A stretch of 64,000 bases of DNA from Pseudomonas sp. FEN (GCF_904067045.1 NZ_CAJFDC010000010.1:342001-406000), one strand, 5' to 3'. Shown: positions 36,951-46,133, numbered from the stretch's first letter. Numbers and translations: made by a program. Notes: generated by a model from the letters alone, not told the origin.

Positions 36951-37640
36951 TCAGCCGCAGGCCTTGAGATTCACCGGTCCGACAAAGGCGTTGCCATGGC
37001 CCATGACGCAGGCCACGCTCTGGTTGCGCTGGCGTTCCCAGGCCTGGACCGGATAGGTCTTGTTCCAGGCTTCATACAGCTGGCGATCCTGTTTCGACAG
37101 GCGCAGGCCGTACTGCTTGCTCATGTAGAAATAAGTGCGCGCGATCATTCCGCGGATCGACGGACGCGGCATGACCTTCTTGGCCTTGAAGTCGACCTGG
37201 GTCAAGCACGCACCGTATTGCCCTTTTTGCACCGGCAACCAGCCGAAGCTGAAGTTGCTGCGGTCGCCGTTGACTTCGCCGATGCTCGGCACCAGGTTGT
37301 GCAGGTCAGCCTCGGCGCGCTTGTAGACCGGGTCGTGCTGGCTGCACTGCTTGCGCCCGCCCTGTTGCCAGCACTGGCGCTGATGACCGATCTGCCAGGC
37401 CGGGACAATGTGTTCCCACTCGATACGCGCGGCGCGCTGGGCGTTCTTGCGCGGCACATACCCGCAGGCCGCGAGGTCAACCCGGTTGCCGTTGTACTTG
37501 CAGCCGCAATAGAACTCGGTGGACTGCGGCGCATAGAGCTTCCAGGCGGCTTTCTTGGCTTCGGCGAAGGTCCGCGGCGCATCGGCCTGGGCCGACAGGG
37601 CAGAGCAAAAACACAGCAGGGCGATAAAGCGGACAATCAT
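36951..37640 (-). CDS. endA: EndA, DNA-specific endonuclease I, exported
   Basis: A 229-residue protein with a signal peptide (IALLCFCSALSAQADA) and the endonuclease I catalytic core (RIEWEHIVPAWQIGHQRQCW, LVPSIGEVNGDRSNFSFGW), where His of WEHIVP and the Asn of the second motif are the beta-beta-alpha-metal catalytic residues. Six or more cysteines (YCGCKYNG, CWQQGGRKQC) suggest disulfides, normal for a periplasmic/secreted DNase. The start lies 4 bases after the DUF1654 stop, so both are one transcript, downstream of a LexA-type box. Confidence 0.93.
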   Translation of the reverse strand: MIVRFIALLCFCSALSAQADAPRTFAEAKKAAWKLYAPQSTEFYCGCKYNGNRVDLAACGYVPRKNAQRAARIEWEHIVPAWQIGHQRQCWQQGGRKQCSQHDPVYKRAEADLHNLVPSIGEVNGDRSNFSFGWLPVQKGQYGACLTQVDFKAKKVMPRPSIRGMIARTYFYMSKQYGLRLSKQDRQLYEAWNKTYPVQAWERQRNQSVACVMGHGNAFVGPVNLKACG

Positions 37641-37644
37641 TGAT

Positions 37645-37893
37645 TCAGTCTTCCTTTGGCACTACCCAGAAAATCTGCACGCCACCGTCGTCGCGGTAGG
37701 CCAGGGTGACGTTGTCGTTCTCGGCGATTTCCTCAAGCAGTTGCTCCCACTCGACCAGCGGTTCGTCCGGCAGGCGAAAGAGCAGGGCGGCCTTGGCTTT
37801 CTGGGCGTTCGGCGAGTTGATGATTTTCTGGACGCGCAGGCCCATGCGCTCATAGGGGCTGGGAGCGATGGAGGCTGAAGTTGGCTTTGCCAC
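37645..37893 (-). CDS. DUF1654 family protein
   Basis: An 82-residue cytoplasmic protein starting at GTG 37893, chosen because AAGGA sits 7 bases upstream (TTAAGGATTGTTCC). A longer frame starting at 37923 would overlap the LexA box. The sequence (YERMGLRVQKIINSPNAQK, LLEEIAENDNVTLAYRDDGG, ending in VPKED) matches the DUF1654 family of pseudomonads. The function is unknown. It precedes endA and is controlled by a promoter region with a LexA-like box. Confidence 0.85.
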   Translation of the reverse strand: MAKPTSASIAPSPYERMGLRVQKIINSPNAQKAKAALLFRLPDEPLVEWEQLLEEIAENDNVTLAYRDDGGVQIFWVVPKED

Positions 37894-37911
37894 GGAACAA
37901 TCCTTAATTAG

Positions 37912-37927
37912 CTGTACGTGCATACAG
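37912..37927 (-). promoter_or_regulatory. LexA (SOS) box upstream of DUF1654-endA
   Basis: CTGTACGTGCATACAG (37912-37927) matches the 16-base LexA consensus CTGT-N8-ACAG exactly, with a nearly palindromic core. It lies 19 bases before the DUF1654 GTG start, where a repressor would block transcription. This predicts SOS induction of DUF1654 and the coupled nuclease endA. Confidence 0.75.
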
Positions 37928-38149
37928 TATTTAACTGTAAGCTATTTCGCAACTGTCAGGGAATGGTGCGGAGCTTCTGACAGTGTGTTTTGCGATTTGG
38001 TGTACGCCAGGCGAAAAAAAACATCAGATTTTACAGAGAGATGCGCAGCGAGCAGGTCAGCCTACTGGCTCGGATATCGGGGGAATCCCCTTCGGACGCA
38101 GTGGGGATTTTCGTGATGCTCAGAGGGGGGATTACGCGGTGACAGACCG

Positions 38150-38178
38150 TTGACAAACCTGCGCAAGGTTCGCATAGT
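38150..38178 (+). promoter_or_regulatory. Putative sigma-70 promoter of the rbs operon
   Basis: TTGACA (38150-38155) is followed by a 17-base spacer and CATAGT (38173-38178), a close sigma-70 promoter. The operator palindrome starts 8 bases downstream, covering the expected start site. The distance to the rbsB ATG is about 105 bases. Confidence 0.65.
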
Positions 38179-38185
38179 TAGCTGA

Positions 38186-38199
38186 CGCAAACGTTTGCG
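38186..38199 (+). promoter_or_regulatory. RbsR-type operator (LacI-family palindrome)
   Basis: CGCAAACGTTTGCG is a perfect 14-base palindrome with the central CG typical of LacI-family operators (GCAAACGTTTGC form). It overlaps the likely transcription start of rbsB and is the best candidate site for RbsR, encoded in the same operon at 41830. Confidence 0.78.
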
Positions 38200-38285
38200 C
38201 TAACGGTTTCCAGGGCTGTGCACACGCATTTCCCGTCACGCTCCTGGCGTTGCTCACAACAATCATAAGATCCGGAGTAAACCCC

Positions 38286-39242
38286 ATGAAGTTGCCATTC
38301 GCTGGACGCCTTCTCGCTGTCGCCGTACTGGCCGCCGCCGCCGTCGCCCTGCCATTGTCCCCGGCCTATGCCGCCGACGCCGCCAAGCCCAAGGTCGGCC
38401 TGGTGATGAAATCCCTGGCCAACGAATTTTTCCGCACCATGGAAGACGGCGCCAAGGACTACCAGAAGAGCCACGCCGCCGATTTCGACCTGATCTCCAA
38501 CGGCATCAAGAATGAAACCGACACCACCGCGCAGATCGACATCGTCAATCAGATGATCGTCTCCAAGGTCAATGCCATCGTTATCGCCCCGGCCGACTCC
38601 AAGGCCATGGTCTCGGTGATCAAGAAAGCCAAGGATGCCGGGATCGTCGTCGTCAACATCGACAACCAACTCGATGCCGGCGTGCTGAAAAGCAAGGGCA
38701 TCGAAGTGCCCTTCGTAGGCCCCGACAACCGCAAGGGCGCGCGTCTGGTCGGCGAGTACCTGGCCAAACAACTGAAGGCCGGTGACGAGGTCGGCATCAT
38801 CGAAGGTGTGTCCACCACCACCAACGCCCAGATGCGCACCGCCGGTTTCACCGACGCCATGAAGGCCGCGGACATGAAGATCGTCTCCGTGCAGTCCGGC
38901 GACTGGGAAATCGACAAGGGCAACGCGGTCGCCTCGGCGATGCTCAACGAATACCCGAACCTCAAGGCGCTGCTGGCCGGCAACGACAGCATGGCCCTGG
39001 GCGCTGTCTCCGCCGTGCGTTCGGCGGGCAAGGCCGGCAAGGTGCAGGTGGTCGGTTATGACAACATCAATGCGATCAAACCGATGCTCCAGGACGGTCG
39101 CGTGCTCGCCACCGCCGACCAGTTCGCCGCCAAGCAGGCGGTGTTCGGCATTGAAACCGCACTGAAAATCATCAAGGGCGAGAAAGTCGACAGCAAGGAC
39201 GGCGTGATCGAAACCCCGGTCGAGCTGGTACTCAAGAAGTAA
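38286..39242 (+). CDS. rbsB: RbsB, D-ribose periplasmic binding protein
   Basis: A 318-residue binding protein from ATG 38286 with a signal peptide ending near AYA. The mature domain is a type I periplasmic binding fold (VGLVMKSLANEFFRTMEDGA near the N-terminus, ADSKAMVSVIKKAKDAGIVV, GNDSMALGAVSAV, VVGYDNINAIKPML). It delivers ribose to RbsAC. It is the first gene of rbsBACRKD, behind the promoter/operator at 38150-38199. Confidence 0.94.
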   Translation: MKLPFAGRLLAVAVLAAAAVALPLSPAYAADAAKPKVGLVMKSLANEFFRTMEDGAKDYQKSHAADFDLISNGIKNETDTTAQIDIVNQMIVSKVNAIVIAPADSKAMVSVIKKAKDAGIVVVNIDNQLDAGVLKSKGIEVPFVGPDNRKGARLVGEYLAKQLKAGDEVGIIEGVSTTTNAQMRTAGFTDAMKAADMKIVSVQSGDWEIDKGNAVASAMLNEYPNLKALLAGNDSMALGAVSAVRSAGKAGKVQVVGYDNINAIKPMLQDGRVLATADQFAAKQAVFGIETALKIIKGEKVDSKDGVIETPVELVLKK

Positions 39243-39298
39243 ACCTCTCGCCGTTCAACGTGCCCGCTCGTCCTGAGCGGGCGCATGGAGACCTTCCT

Positions 39299-40852
39299 AT
39301 GTCATCTTCCGCTCCGAACGCTGTCCTGTCGGTCAGCGGTATCGGCAAGACCTACGCGCAAGCTGTACTCAGCAACATCGACCTGACGTTGCGGCGCGGC
39401 GAGGTGTTGGCGCTGACCGGTGAAAACGGTGCCGGCAAAAGCACCCTGTCGAAGATCATCGGTGGGCTGGTCACGCCGACCACCGGGCAGATGCTGTTCA
39501 ATGGTCGCGCCTATGCACCAGGCAGTCGGACCCAGGCTGAAGAGCTGGGTATCCGCATGGTCATGCAGGAACTCAATCTGCTGCCGACCCTGTCCGTGGC
39601 GGAAAACCTGTTCCTCGACAACCTGCCCAATCACGCGGGCTGGATCAGTCGCAAGCAGTTGCGCGGCGCCGCCATCGAAGCCATGGCCCAGGTCGGCCTT
39701 GATGCCATCGACCCGGACACCCTGGTCGGCGAGCTGGGCATCGGCCACCAGCAGATGGTGGAAATCGCTCGCAACCTGATCGGCGATTGCCATGTGCTGA
39801 TTCTCGATGAGCCGACCGCGATGCTCACCGCCCGTGAAGTCGAAATGCTTTTCGACCAGATCGCCCGCCTGCAAGCCCGCGGCGTATCGATCATCTACAT
39901 CTCCCACCGGCTCGAAGAACTGGCCCGGGTCGCCCAGCGCATCGCGGTATTGCGTGACGGCAACCTGGTCTGCGTCGAACCGATGGCCAATTACAACAGC
40001 GAGCAACTGGTCAACCTGATGGTCGGCCGCGAGCTGGGCGAACATATCGACATGGGCGTGCGCAAGATTGGCGCGCCGGCCTTGACCGTCAAGGGCCTGA
40101 GCCGCGCGGACAAGGTCCTCGACGTGTCCTTCGAAGTGCGCGCCGGGGAGATCTTCGGGATTTCCGGTCTGATCGGCGCCGGCCGCACCGAGCTGTTGCG
40201 GTTGATCTACGGTGCCGATGGCGCCGACAGCGGCACGGTGGCCCTAGGTTCGCCGGCCAAGGTCGTGGCGATTCGCTCGCCGGTGGATGCGGTTCGCCAT
40301 GGCATCGCCCTGATCACCGAGGATCGCAAGGGGGAGGGGCTGCTGTTGACACAATCGATCAGCGCCAATATCGCCCTGGGCAACATGCCGGCGATTTCCA
40401 GCGCCGGCCTGCTCAACGCAAGTGACGAGTCGGCCCTGGCGCAGCGTCAGATCGACGCCATGCGTATTCGCAGTTCGAGTCCCGATCAGTTGGTTTCGGA
40501 GCTCTCGGGCGGCAACCAGCAGAAGGTGGTGATCGGCCGCTGGCTGGAGCGCGACTGCGCGGTATTGCTGTTCGACGAGCCGACCCGGGGGATCGACGTC
40601 GGTGCCAAGTTCGATATCTATGCCTTGCTGGGCGAGTTGACTCGCCAGGGCAAGGCGCTGGTGGTGGTTTCCAGCGACCTGCGCGAGCTGATGCTGATCT
40701 GCGACCGGATCGGCGTGCTCTCGGCCGGGCGCCTGATCGAGACCTTCGAGCGTGACACCTGGACCCAGGATGAGTTGCTTGCCGCCGCCTTCGCCGGCTA
40801 CCAAAAACGTGATGCGCTGCTCGACGAAGCGGCGCCCAGGGATACCCTATGA
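39299..40852 (+). CDS. rbsA: RbsA, ribose ABC transporter ATP-binding protein
   Basis: A 517-residue double ATPase starting at ATG 39299 (GGAG upstream); the open frame before it is non-coding. The first half has Walker A GENGAGKST and Walker B VLILDEPTAML. The second has the degenerate first motif typical of sugar ABC proteins (SGLIGAGRTEL), signature LSGGNQQK and Walker B VLLFDEPTRGID. This tandem layout is that of RbsA/XylG/AraG. It overlaps rbsC by ATGA. Confidence 0.95.
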   Translation: MSSSAPNAVLSVSGIGKTYAQAVLSNIDLTLRRGEVLALTGENGAGKSTLSKIIGGLVTPTTGQMLFNGRAYAPGSRTQAEELGIRMVMQELNLLPTLSVAENLFLDNLPNHAGWISRKQLRGAAIEAMAQVGLDAIDPDTLVGELGIGHQQMVEIARNLIGDCHVLILDEPTAMLTAREVEMLFDQIARLQARGVSIIYISHRLEELARVAQRIAVLRDGNLVCVEPMANYNSEQLVNLMVGRELGEHIDMGVRKIGAPALTVKGLSRADKVLDVSFEVRAGEIFGISGLIGAGRTELLRLIYGADGADSGTVALGSPAKVVAIRSPVDAVRHGIALITEDRKGEGLLLTQSISANIALGNMPAISSAGLLNASDESALAQRQIDAMRIRSSSPDQLVSELSGGNQQKVVIGRWLERDCAVLLFDEPTRGIDVGAKFDIYALLGELTRQGKALVVVSSDLRELMLICDRIGVLSAGRLIETFERDTWTQDELLAAAFAGYQKRDALLDEAAPRDTL

Positions 40853-41826
40853 AAACTGCACCTGCCGCCGGCAAAAACTCGCGTAATTTCTATGGCCTGG
40901 GCACCTACCTGGGCCTGGCGGGCGCCTTGCTCGCCATGATCATCCTGTTTTCCAGCCTGAGCAGTCATTTTCTCTCCTATGACACGTTCAGTACCCTGGC
41001 CAACCAGATTCCCGACCTGATGGTGCTGGCGGTGGGCATGACCTTCGTGCTGATCATCGGCGGCATCGACCTGTCGGTGGGGTCGGTTCTGGCCCTGGCG
41101 GCGTCGGCGGTCAGCGTGGCGATCCTCGGCTGGGGCTGGGGCGTGTTGCCGGCCTCGCTGCTGGGCATGGGCTGCGCGGCGCTGGCCGGCACCGTGACCG
41201 GTTCGATCACCGTGGCCTGGCGCATTCCATCGTTCATCGTGTCCCTCGGCGTGCTGGAAATGGCCCGGGGCCTGGCCTACCAGATGACCGGCTCGCGCAC
41301 CGCCTATATCGGCGACTCGTTCGCCTGGCTGTCGAACCCGCTGGCCTTTGGTATTTCGCCGTCGTTCATCATCGCCTTGCTGGTGATCATCGTCGCGCAA
41401 CTGGTGCTGACGCGGACCGTGTTCGGCCGTTACCTGATCGGCATCGGCACCAACGAGGAAGCGGTACGTCTGGCGGGGATCAACCCCAAGCCCTACAAGA
41501 TCCTGGTGTTCAGCCTGATGGGCCTGCTGGCCGGTGTCGCGGCGTTGTTCCAGATCTCGCGCCTGGAGGCGGCGGACCCGAATGCCGGTTCCGGCCTGGA
41601 GCTGCAGGTGATCGCCGCCGTGGTGATCGGCGGCACCAGCCTGATGGGCGGCCGCGGTTCGGTGATCAGTACCTTCTTCGGCGTGCTGATCATCTCGGTG
41701 CTGGCGGCGGGGTTGGCGCAGATCGGCGCCACCGAACCGACCAAGCGCATCATCACCGGGGCGGTGATCGTGATTGCGGTGGTACTCGATACCTACCGCA
41801 GTCAACGCGCCCGTCGGCGGGGCTGA
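40849..41826 (+). CDS. rbsC: RbsC, ribose ABC transporter permease
   Basis: A 325-residue inner membrane permease with eight or more hydrophobic segments and the sugar-permease motif GGIDLSVGSVLALAA, plus GRYLIGIGTNEEAVRLAGIN (coupling loop) and GGTSLMGGRGS. It is coupled to rbsA by a 4-base overlap and followed after 3 bases by rbsR. Confidence 0.95.
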   Translation: MKTAPAAGKNSRNFYGLGTYLGLAGALLAMIILFSSLSSHFLSYDTFSTLANQIPDLMVLAVGMTFVLIIGGIDLSVGSVLALAASAVSVAILGWGWGVLPASLLGMGCAALAGTVTGSITVAWRIPSFIVSLGVLEMARGLAYQMTGSRTAYIGDSFAWLSNPLAFGISPSFIIALLVIIVAQLVLTRTVFGRYLIGIGTNEEAVRLAGINPKPYKILVFSLMGLLAGVAALFQISRLEAADPNAGSGLELQVIAAVVIGGTSLMGGRGSVISTFFGVLIISVLAAGLAQIGATEPTKRIITGAVIVIAVVLDTYRSQRARRRG

Positions 41827-41829
41827 GGC

Positions 41830-42849
41830 ATGGCGACCATCAAGGATGTGGCGGCATTGGCCGGGATCTCGTACACCACGGTGTCCCATGTACTGAACAG
41901 GACGCGCCCGGTCAGCGAGCAGGTGCGGCTCAAGGTCGAGGCGGCCATCGCCCAGCTCGACTACGTGCCCAGCGCCGTGGCGCGCTCGTTGAAAGCCAAG
42001 ACCACCGCGACCATCGGCCTGTTGGTGCCCAACAGCCTAAACCCGTACTTCGCCGAGTTGGCGCGGGGCATCGAGGATTACTGCGAGCGCAACAACTACT
42101 GTGTGATCCTCTGCAACTCCGACGACGACCCGGACAAGCAGCGCAGCTACCTGCGGGTGCTGCTGGAGAAACGGGTCGATGGCCTGATTGTCGCCTCCAC
42201 CGGCGGCGACGACGGCCTGGCGGCCGGATTGGCCTCGGTGCGTACGCCCATGGTCCTGGTCGACCGCGGCATTGCCGGGATCGAAACCGACCTGGTGCGT
42301 ATCGACCACGAAGAGGGGGCCTACCTGGCCACCCGGCACCTGCTGGAACTGGGGCACCGGGCAATTGCCTTTATCGGCGGCCCGGCCGACACCAGCGTGG
42401 CGCAGATGCGTCTGGCCGGTTATCGGCGGGCGCTGACAGAGGCGGCGGTGGCGGTGCCCGAGCGCTGGGTGGTGGAAAGCGATTTCACCAGCCCCGGCGG
42501 TTATCGGGCGGCGGTCGTGCTGCTGGAGCGGGAGCGCCCCAGCGCGATCTTCGCCGGCAACGACTTGCTCGGTATCGGCGTCTTGCGGGCGGCGGCGGAG
42601 CGCAATATCCGCGTGCCCAGCGAGCTCTCGGTGATCGGCTTCGACGATATCCAGATGAGCCGCTATGTCTATCCGGCATTGACCACGGTCGGCCAGTCGA
42701 TTCTCCAACTGGGGGAAACGGCGGCCGAAATGCTCTTGCACAGAATCACCACGCCGCTGCTGGCGGTTGATCGGCGGATCGTGACGCCGAATATTGTCCT
42801 GCGTGAATCGACGGCCCCGGTGCCGGGTGTGTTTGCGCAATACCGCTGA
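41830..42849 (+). CDS. rbsR: RbsR, LacI-family repressor of ribose genes
   Basis: A 339-residue LacI-type regulator: an N-terminal helix-turn-helix (TIKDVAALAGISYTTVSHVL), a hinge helix (AVARSLKAK) and a sugar-binding core (TATIGLLVPNSLNPYFAELA, VIGFDDIQMSRYVYPALTTV). It is embedded in the operon it should control. The operator at 38186-38199 fits its family. Confidence 0.92.
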   Translation: MATIKDVAALAGISYTTVSHVLNRTRPVSEQVRLKVEAAIAQLDYVPSAVARSLKAKTTATIGLLVPNSLNPYFAELARGIEDYCERNNYCVILCNSDDDPDKQRSYLRVLLEKRVDGLIVASTGGDDGLAAGLASVRTPMVLVDRGIAGIETDLVRIDHEEGAYLATRHLLELGHRAIAFIGGPADTSVAQMRLAGYRRALTEAAVAVPERWVVESDFTSPGGYRAAVVLLERERPSAIFAGNDLLGIGVLRAAAERNIRVPSELSVIGFDDIQMSRYVYPALTTVGQSILQLGETAAEMLLHRITTPLLAVDRRIVTPNIVLRESTAPVPGVFAQYR

Positions 42850-42872
42850 ATCGAATTGACGAGTACTGATGT

Positions 42873-43793
42873 ATGCAAGCAAAAGTAGTGGTGGTGGGCA
42901 GTCTCAACATGGACCTGGTCACCCGGGCCGAACGCCTGCCGCGGGCGGGCGAGACGCTGGTGGGCCAGTCGTTTGCCACGGTTTTCGGCGGCAAGGGCGC
43001 GAACCAGGCCGTGGCGGCCGCGCGGCTGGGCGCCACGGTGTCGATGATCGGTTGCGTGGGCGACGATGCCTACGGTCCACAACTGCGCGATGCGTTGTTG
43101 GCCGAGGGCATCGATTGCCAGGCCGTCACGATGGTGCCGGGCGTGTCCAGTGGCGTCGCGCTGATTGTCGTCGATGCCAGCAGCCAGAACGCCATCGTGA
43201 TTGTGGCCGGGGGCAATGGCTGCCTTTCGCCGGAAATGCTCAAGGGTTTTGATGCGGTGCTGCAGGACGCGGACGTGATCATCTGCCAATTGGAAGTGCC
43301 GATGGAAACCGTCGGCTACACGCTCAAGCGCGGGCGCGAGCTGGGTAAGACGGTGATCCTCAACCCGGCGCCGGCCAGCGCGCCGCTGCCGGCCGAGTGG
43401 TATGCGTCGATCGACTACCTGATCCCCAATGAAAGCGAAGCGACGGCCCTGAGTGGCGTGCCGGTGGACTCCCTGGCGAGTGCCCAGGCGGCCGCGGCCC
43501 AACTGATGGCCGCCGGGGCAGGGAAGGTGATCGTCACCCTCGGCGCCCAGGGCTCATTGTTTGCCGACGGTCAGGGCTTTGCACATTTCCCGGCGCCGAA
43601 GGTCAAGGCCGTCGACACCACCGCCGCCGGCGACACCTTTGTCGGTGGTTTCGCCGCGGCGCTGGCCCAAGGGCAAAGCGAGGTCGAGGCGATTCGTTTC
43701 GGCCAGGTCGCGGCGGCGCTGTCGGTGACCCGTGCCGGTGCCCAGCCCTCCATTCCGCACTTGTCCGACGTACAGGGATTCAAATCGCCATGA
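42873..43793 (+). CDS. rbsK: RbsK, ribokinase
   Basis: A 306-residue PfkB-family kinase: an N-terminal [20 protein letters not shown] with the substrate-binding [16 protein letters not shown], and the C-terminal PfkB signature [17 protein letters not shown], whose Asp is the catalytic base. It phosphorylates ribose imported by RbsABC to ribose 5-phosphate. It overlaps rbsD by ATGA. Confidence 0.95.
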   Translation: MQAKVVVVGSLNMDLVTRAERLPRAGETLVGQSFATVFGGKGANQAVAAARLGATVSMIGCVGDDAYGPQLRDALLAEGIDCQAVTMVPGVSSGVALIVVDASSQNAIVIVAGGNGCLSPEMLKGFDAVLQDADVIICQLEVPMETVGYTLKRGRELGKTVILNPAPASAPLPAEWYASIDYLIPNESEATALSGVPVDSLASAQAAAAQLMAAGAGKVIVTLGAQGSLFADGQGFAHFPAPKVKAVDTTAAGDTFVGGFAAALAQGQSEVEAIRFGQVAAALSVTRAGAQPSIPHLSDVQGFKSP

Positions 43794-44194
43794 AAAAGAC
43801 ACCACTGCTCAATATTGCCCTGTCGCGGCTGATTGCCTCCCTTGGCCACGGCGACATGCTGGTCATCGGCGACGCCGGCCTGCCGGTGCCGCCGGGGGTG
43901 GAACTGATCGACCTGGCGCTGACCCGGGGCATTCCCGATTTCATCAGCACCTTGCACACGGTGCTCAGCGAAATGCAGGTGGAGAGCCATGTGCTGGCCG
44001 AGGAAATCCTGCTCAAGCGTCCACCGGCGCTGGAACAGCTCGACGCCTTGACCGCGCAAGGCGCCCTGGGGCCGCGTCGTCTGCTCAGCCATGAAGAATT
44101 CAAGCTGCTCAATCGCAAGGCCCGGGCCGTGGTACGTACCGGCGAATGCCAGCCCTATTGCAATGTCGTGCTGGTGGCCGGCGTGACGTTCTAG
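43790..44194 (+). CDS. rbsD: RbsD, D-ribose pyranase
   Basis: A 134-residue protein with the RbsD catalytic signature [19 protein letters not shown] (active-site His near residue 20) and C-terminal [10 protein letters not shown]. It converts beta-pyranose to furanose ribose for RbsK. The start overlaps the rbsK stop by 4 bases. Normal length. Confidence 0.94.
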   Translation: MKKTPLLNIALSRLIASLGHGDMLVIGDAGLPVPPGVELIDLALTRGIPDFISTLHTVLSEMQVESHVLAEEILLKRPPALEQLDALTAQGALGPRRLLSHEEFKLLNRKARAVVRTGECQPYCNVVLVAGVTF

Positions 44195-44220
44195 TTTTTT
44201 CCTCGCACAAGGAGTGCGCT

Positions 44221-45249
44221 ATGCAACGCTATGCCCCGATCTTGCAACACTGGTTCCGGAGTCTGCTGATTTTGTCCTTGTTCACTGTTACAGGCGCCCA
44301 GGCGGCGGAAAAAATCGACCTGATCATCGATACCGATCCAGGCGCCGACGATGTGGTGGCGCTGCTGTTCGCCCTGGCTTCGCCGCAGGAGCTGCATATC
44401 CGCGCGCTGACCACCGTGGCCGGCAACGTGCGTCTCGACAAGACCTCGCGCAATGCCCGCCTGGCCCGCGAGTGGGCCGGGCGCGAAGAGGTGCCGGTGT
44501 ATGCCGGGGCGCCCAAGCCGCTGCTGCGCACGCCGATCTATGCCGAGAATATCCACGGCAAGGAAGGCCTCTCCGGCGTCGCCGTGCATGAACCCAAGGC
44601 GCCCCTGGCCCAGGGCAATGCCGTCAATTACCTGATCGACACCTTGCGCGCGGCCAAGCCCCACAGCATCACCCTGGCCATGCTCGGGCCACAGACCAAC
44701 CTGGCACTGGCCCTGATCCAGGACCCCGGGATCACTCAGGGCATCAAGGAAGTGGTGGTCATGGGCGGCGCGCACTTCAATGGCGGCAACATCACCCCGG
44801 TTGCCGAGTTCAACCTGTTCGCCGATCCGCAGGCCGCCGAAGTGGTGCTCAAGAGTGGGGTCAAGCTGACCTACCTGCCGCTGGACGTGACCCACAAGAT
44901 CCTCACCAGCGATGCGCGCCTGCAGCAGATCGCGGCGCTGAACAACAACGCCAGCAAGGTGGTCGGTGATATCCTCAACGAATACGTCAAGGGCGACATG
45001 GAACACTACGGTATTCCTGGCGGCCCGGTACACGACGCCACCGTCATCGCCTACCTGCTCAAGCCCGAGCTGTTCAGCGGACGTCAGGTCAATATGCTGA
45101 TCGACAGCCGCGAAGGCCCGACCTTCGGCCAGACCATCGTCGACTGGTACGACGGCCTGAAGCAGAGCAAGAACGTGTTCTGGGTCGAGAATGGCGATGC
45201 CCAAGGCTTTTTCAACTTGCTGACAGAGCGTCTGGCACGCCTCAAGTGA
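44221..45249 (+). CDS. Exported nucleoside hydrolase (IunH family)
   Basis: A 342-residue protein from ATG 44221 (ribosome site AAGGAG). It has an N-terminal signal peptide (SLLILSLFTVTGAQA), unusual for this family in E. coli, followed by the calcium-binding hydrolase motif DLIIDTDPGADDVVALLFAL and the conserved GNVRLDKTSRNA and HDATVIAYLL. It would split purine or pyrimidine nucleosides in the periplasm and release ribose, which RbsABC then imports. The gap to rbsD is 26 bases, consistent with one operon. Confidence 0.9.
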   Translation: MQRYAPILQHWFRSLLILSLFTVTGAQAAEKIDLIIDTDPGADDVVALLFALASPQELHIRALTTVAGNVRLDKTSRNARLAREWAGREEVPVYAGAPKPLLRTPIYAENIHGKEGLSGVAVHEPKAPLAQGNAVNYLIDTLRAAKPHSITLAMLGPQTNLALALIQDPGITQGIKEVVVMGGAHFNGGNITPVAEFNLFADPQAAEVVLKSGVKLTYLPLDVTHKILTSDARLQQIAALNNNASKVVGDILNEYVKGDMEHYGIPGGPVHDATVIAYLLKPELFSGRQVNMLIDSREGPTFGQTIVDWYDGLKQSKNVFWVENGDAQGFFNLLTERLARLK

Positions 45250-45256
45250 TCACCCC

Positions 45257-45562
45257 ATGCAGATCGATCTGAACAACCCCGCCAACCTGACCCAGGACGC
45301 CGTGCGCCAGATGCTCGCGGCGGCCAGCGACGAGGTGCACACCCAGTTGCGGGTGACCCGCAAGGGCATCGCATACATCTCCTCGGGAGTGGTCGGCGGC
45401 GCGCAGATCGACGACCTGCTGTTCCGCCTGGAAACCTGGGCGGCCGGTTCCGGTTACGTCGGCAAGGTCGCGGCCGCCGACGAAGTCTGGGTCATGCAGG
45501 TATTCAATGCCTTGAAGCAGAACTGGCCCAACCCGCCCTTCGATTACATCGACATCTACTGA
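45257..45562 (+). CDS. Small protein of unknown function at the end of the rbs operon
   Basis: A 101-residue soluble protein with no signal peptide. It has an N-terminal helical part (MQIDLNNPANLTQDAVRQML), a beta segment TQLRVTRKGIAYIS and an acidic, aromatic C-terminus (WPNPPFDYIDIY). The start is 7 bases after the nucleoside hydrolase stop, so it is probably co-transcribed. I do not recognise a family with confidence. Confidence 0.6.
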   Translation: MQIDLNNPANLTQDAVRQMLAAASDEVHTQLRVTRKGIAYISSGVVGGAQIDDLLFRLETWAAGSGYVGKVAAADEVWVMQVFNALKQNWPNPPFDYIDIY

Positions 45563-45734
45563 GCGAGATCGCTCGTTCATATTCAGTCACGATTCCCCCG
45601 GGGAAGTCCCGGGGCAGGTCAGGCAGACTTGTCGGGTGTGGCTGTCGGAATCGGCTGATCTGGCGTCTTGCGTGCAACCAATGGCGAAAATCGCGGTCGC
45701 ACGCACTCTACTTATTATTTGAAAAGGAGGCTTC

Positions 45735-46061
45735 ATGCCTTGGAAGCTTGCATCCCTGGGGGCCCTGTTCGCCCTCTCGGTACTGGCGGGTTGCACCACC
45801 TCCGAGTCATCCGCGGCTAAACAGCCGGCCAAGGACTCGGGCACCCAGAGCGTCTACGATCGTTGCGAAGCCAAAGGCGCCGATTTCACCATCGGCCAGC
45901 CAGCCTCCGCCGCACTGCTGGAGCAGGCCCGTAGCCGTTCCGGCGCGCAGAGCGCCCGGGTCCTGGGGCCGAACGACATGGTCACCCTGGAGTACCGTTC
46001 GGACCGCCTGAACCTCAACACCGACAGCAGCGGCAAAGTCATTCGCGCCAACTGCGGTTAA
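45735..46061 (+). CDS. I78-family peptidase inhibitor lipoprotein
   Basis: A 108-residue protein with a lipobox (LSVLAGC, Cys20) and a C-terminal domain of the I78 / potato inhibitor-like type, seen as ADFTIGQPASAALLEQARSR, RVLGPNDMVTLEYRSDRLNL and ending in IRANCG. It would be a periplasmic-side lipoprotein that inhibits serine proteases (family knowledge). A strong ribosome site AAAGGAGG precedes the ATG. Confidence 0.82.
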   Translation: MPWKLASLGALFALSVLAGCTTSESSAAKQPAKDSGTQSVYDRCEAKGADFTIGQPASAALLEQARSRSGAQSARVLGPNDMVTLEYRSDRLNLNTDSSGKVIRANCG

Positions 46062-46087
46062 GGCTTTCCGGCTTTTGTTGCGCGCAT

Positions 46088-46118
46088 AAAAAACCCCGTC
46101 GCATGGACGGGGTTTTTT
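46088..46118. terminator. Bidirectional intrinsic terminator
   Basis: AAAAAACCCCGTC (46088-46100) pairs with GACGGGGTTTTTT (46106-46118) around GCATG. A-runs and T-runs on both sides make it work in both directions, ending the I78 gene (plus) and the cold-shock gene (minus). Confidence 0.9.
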
Positions 46119-46133
46119 CAGCTCGCGGGAAAC

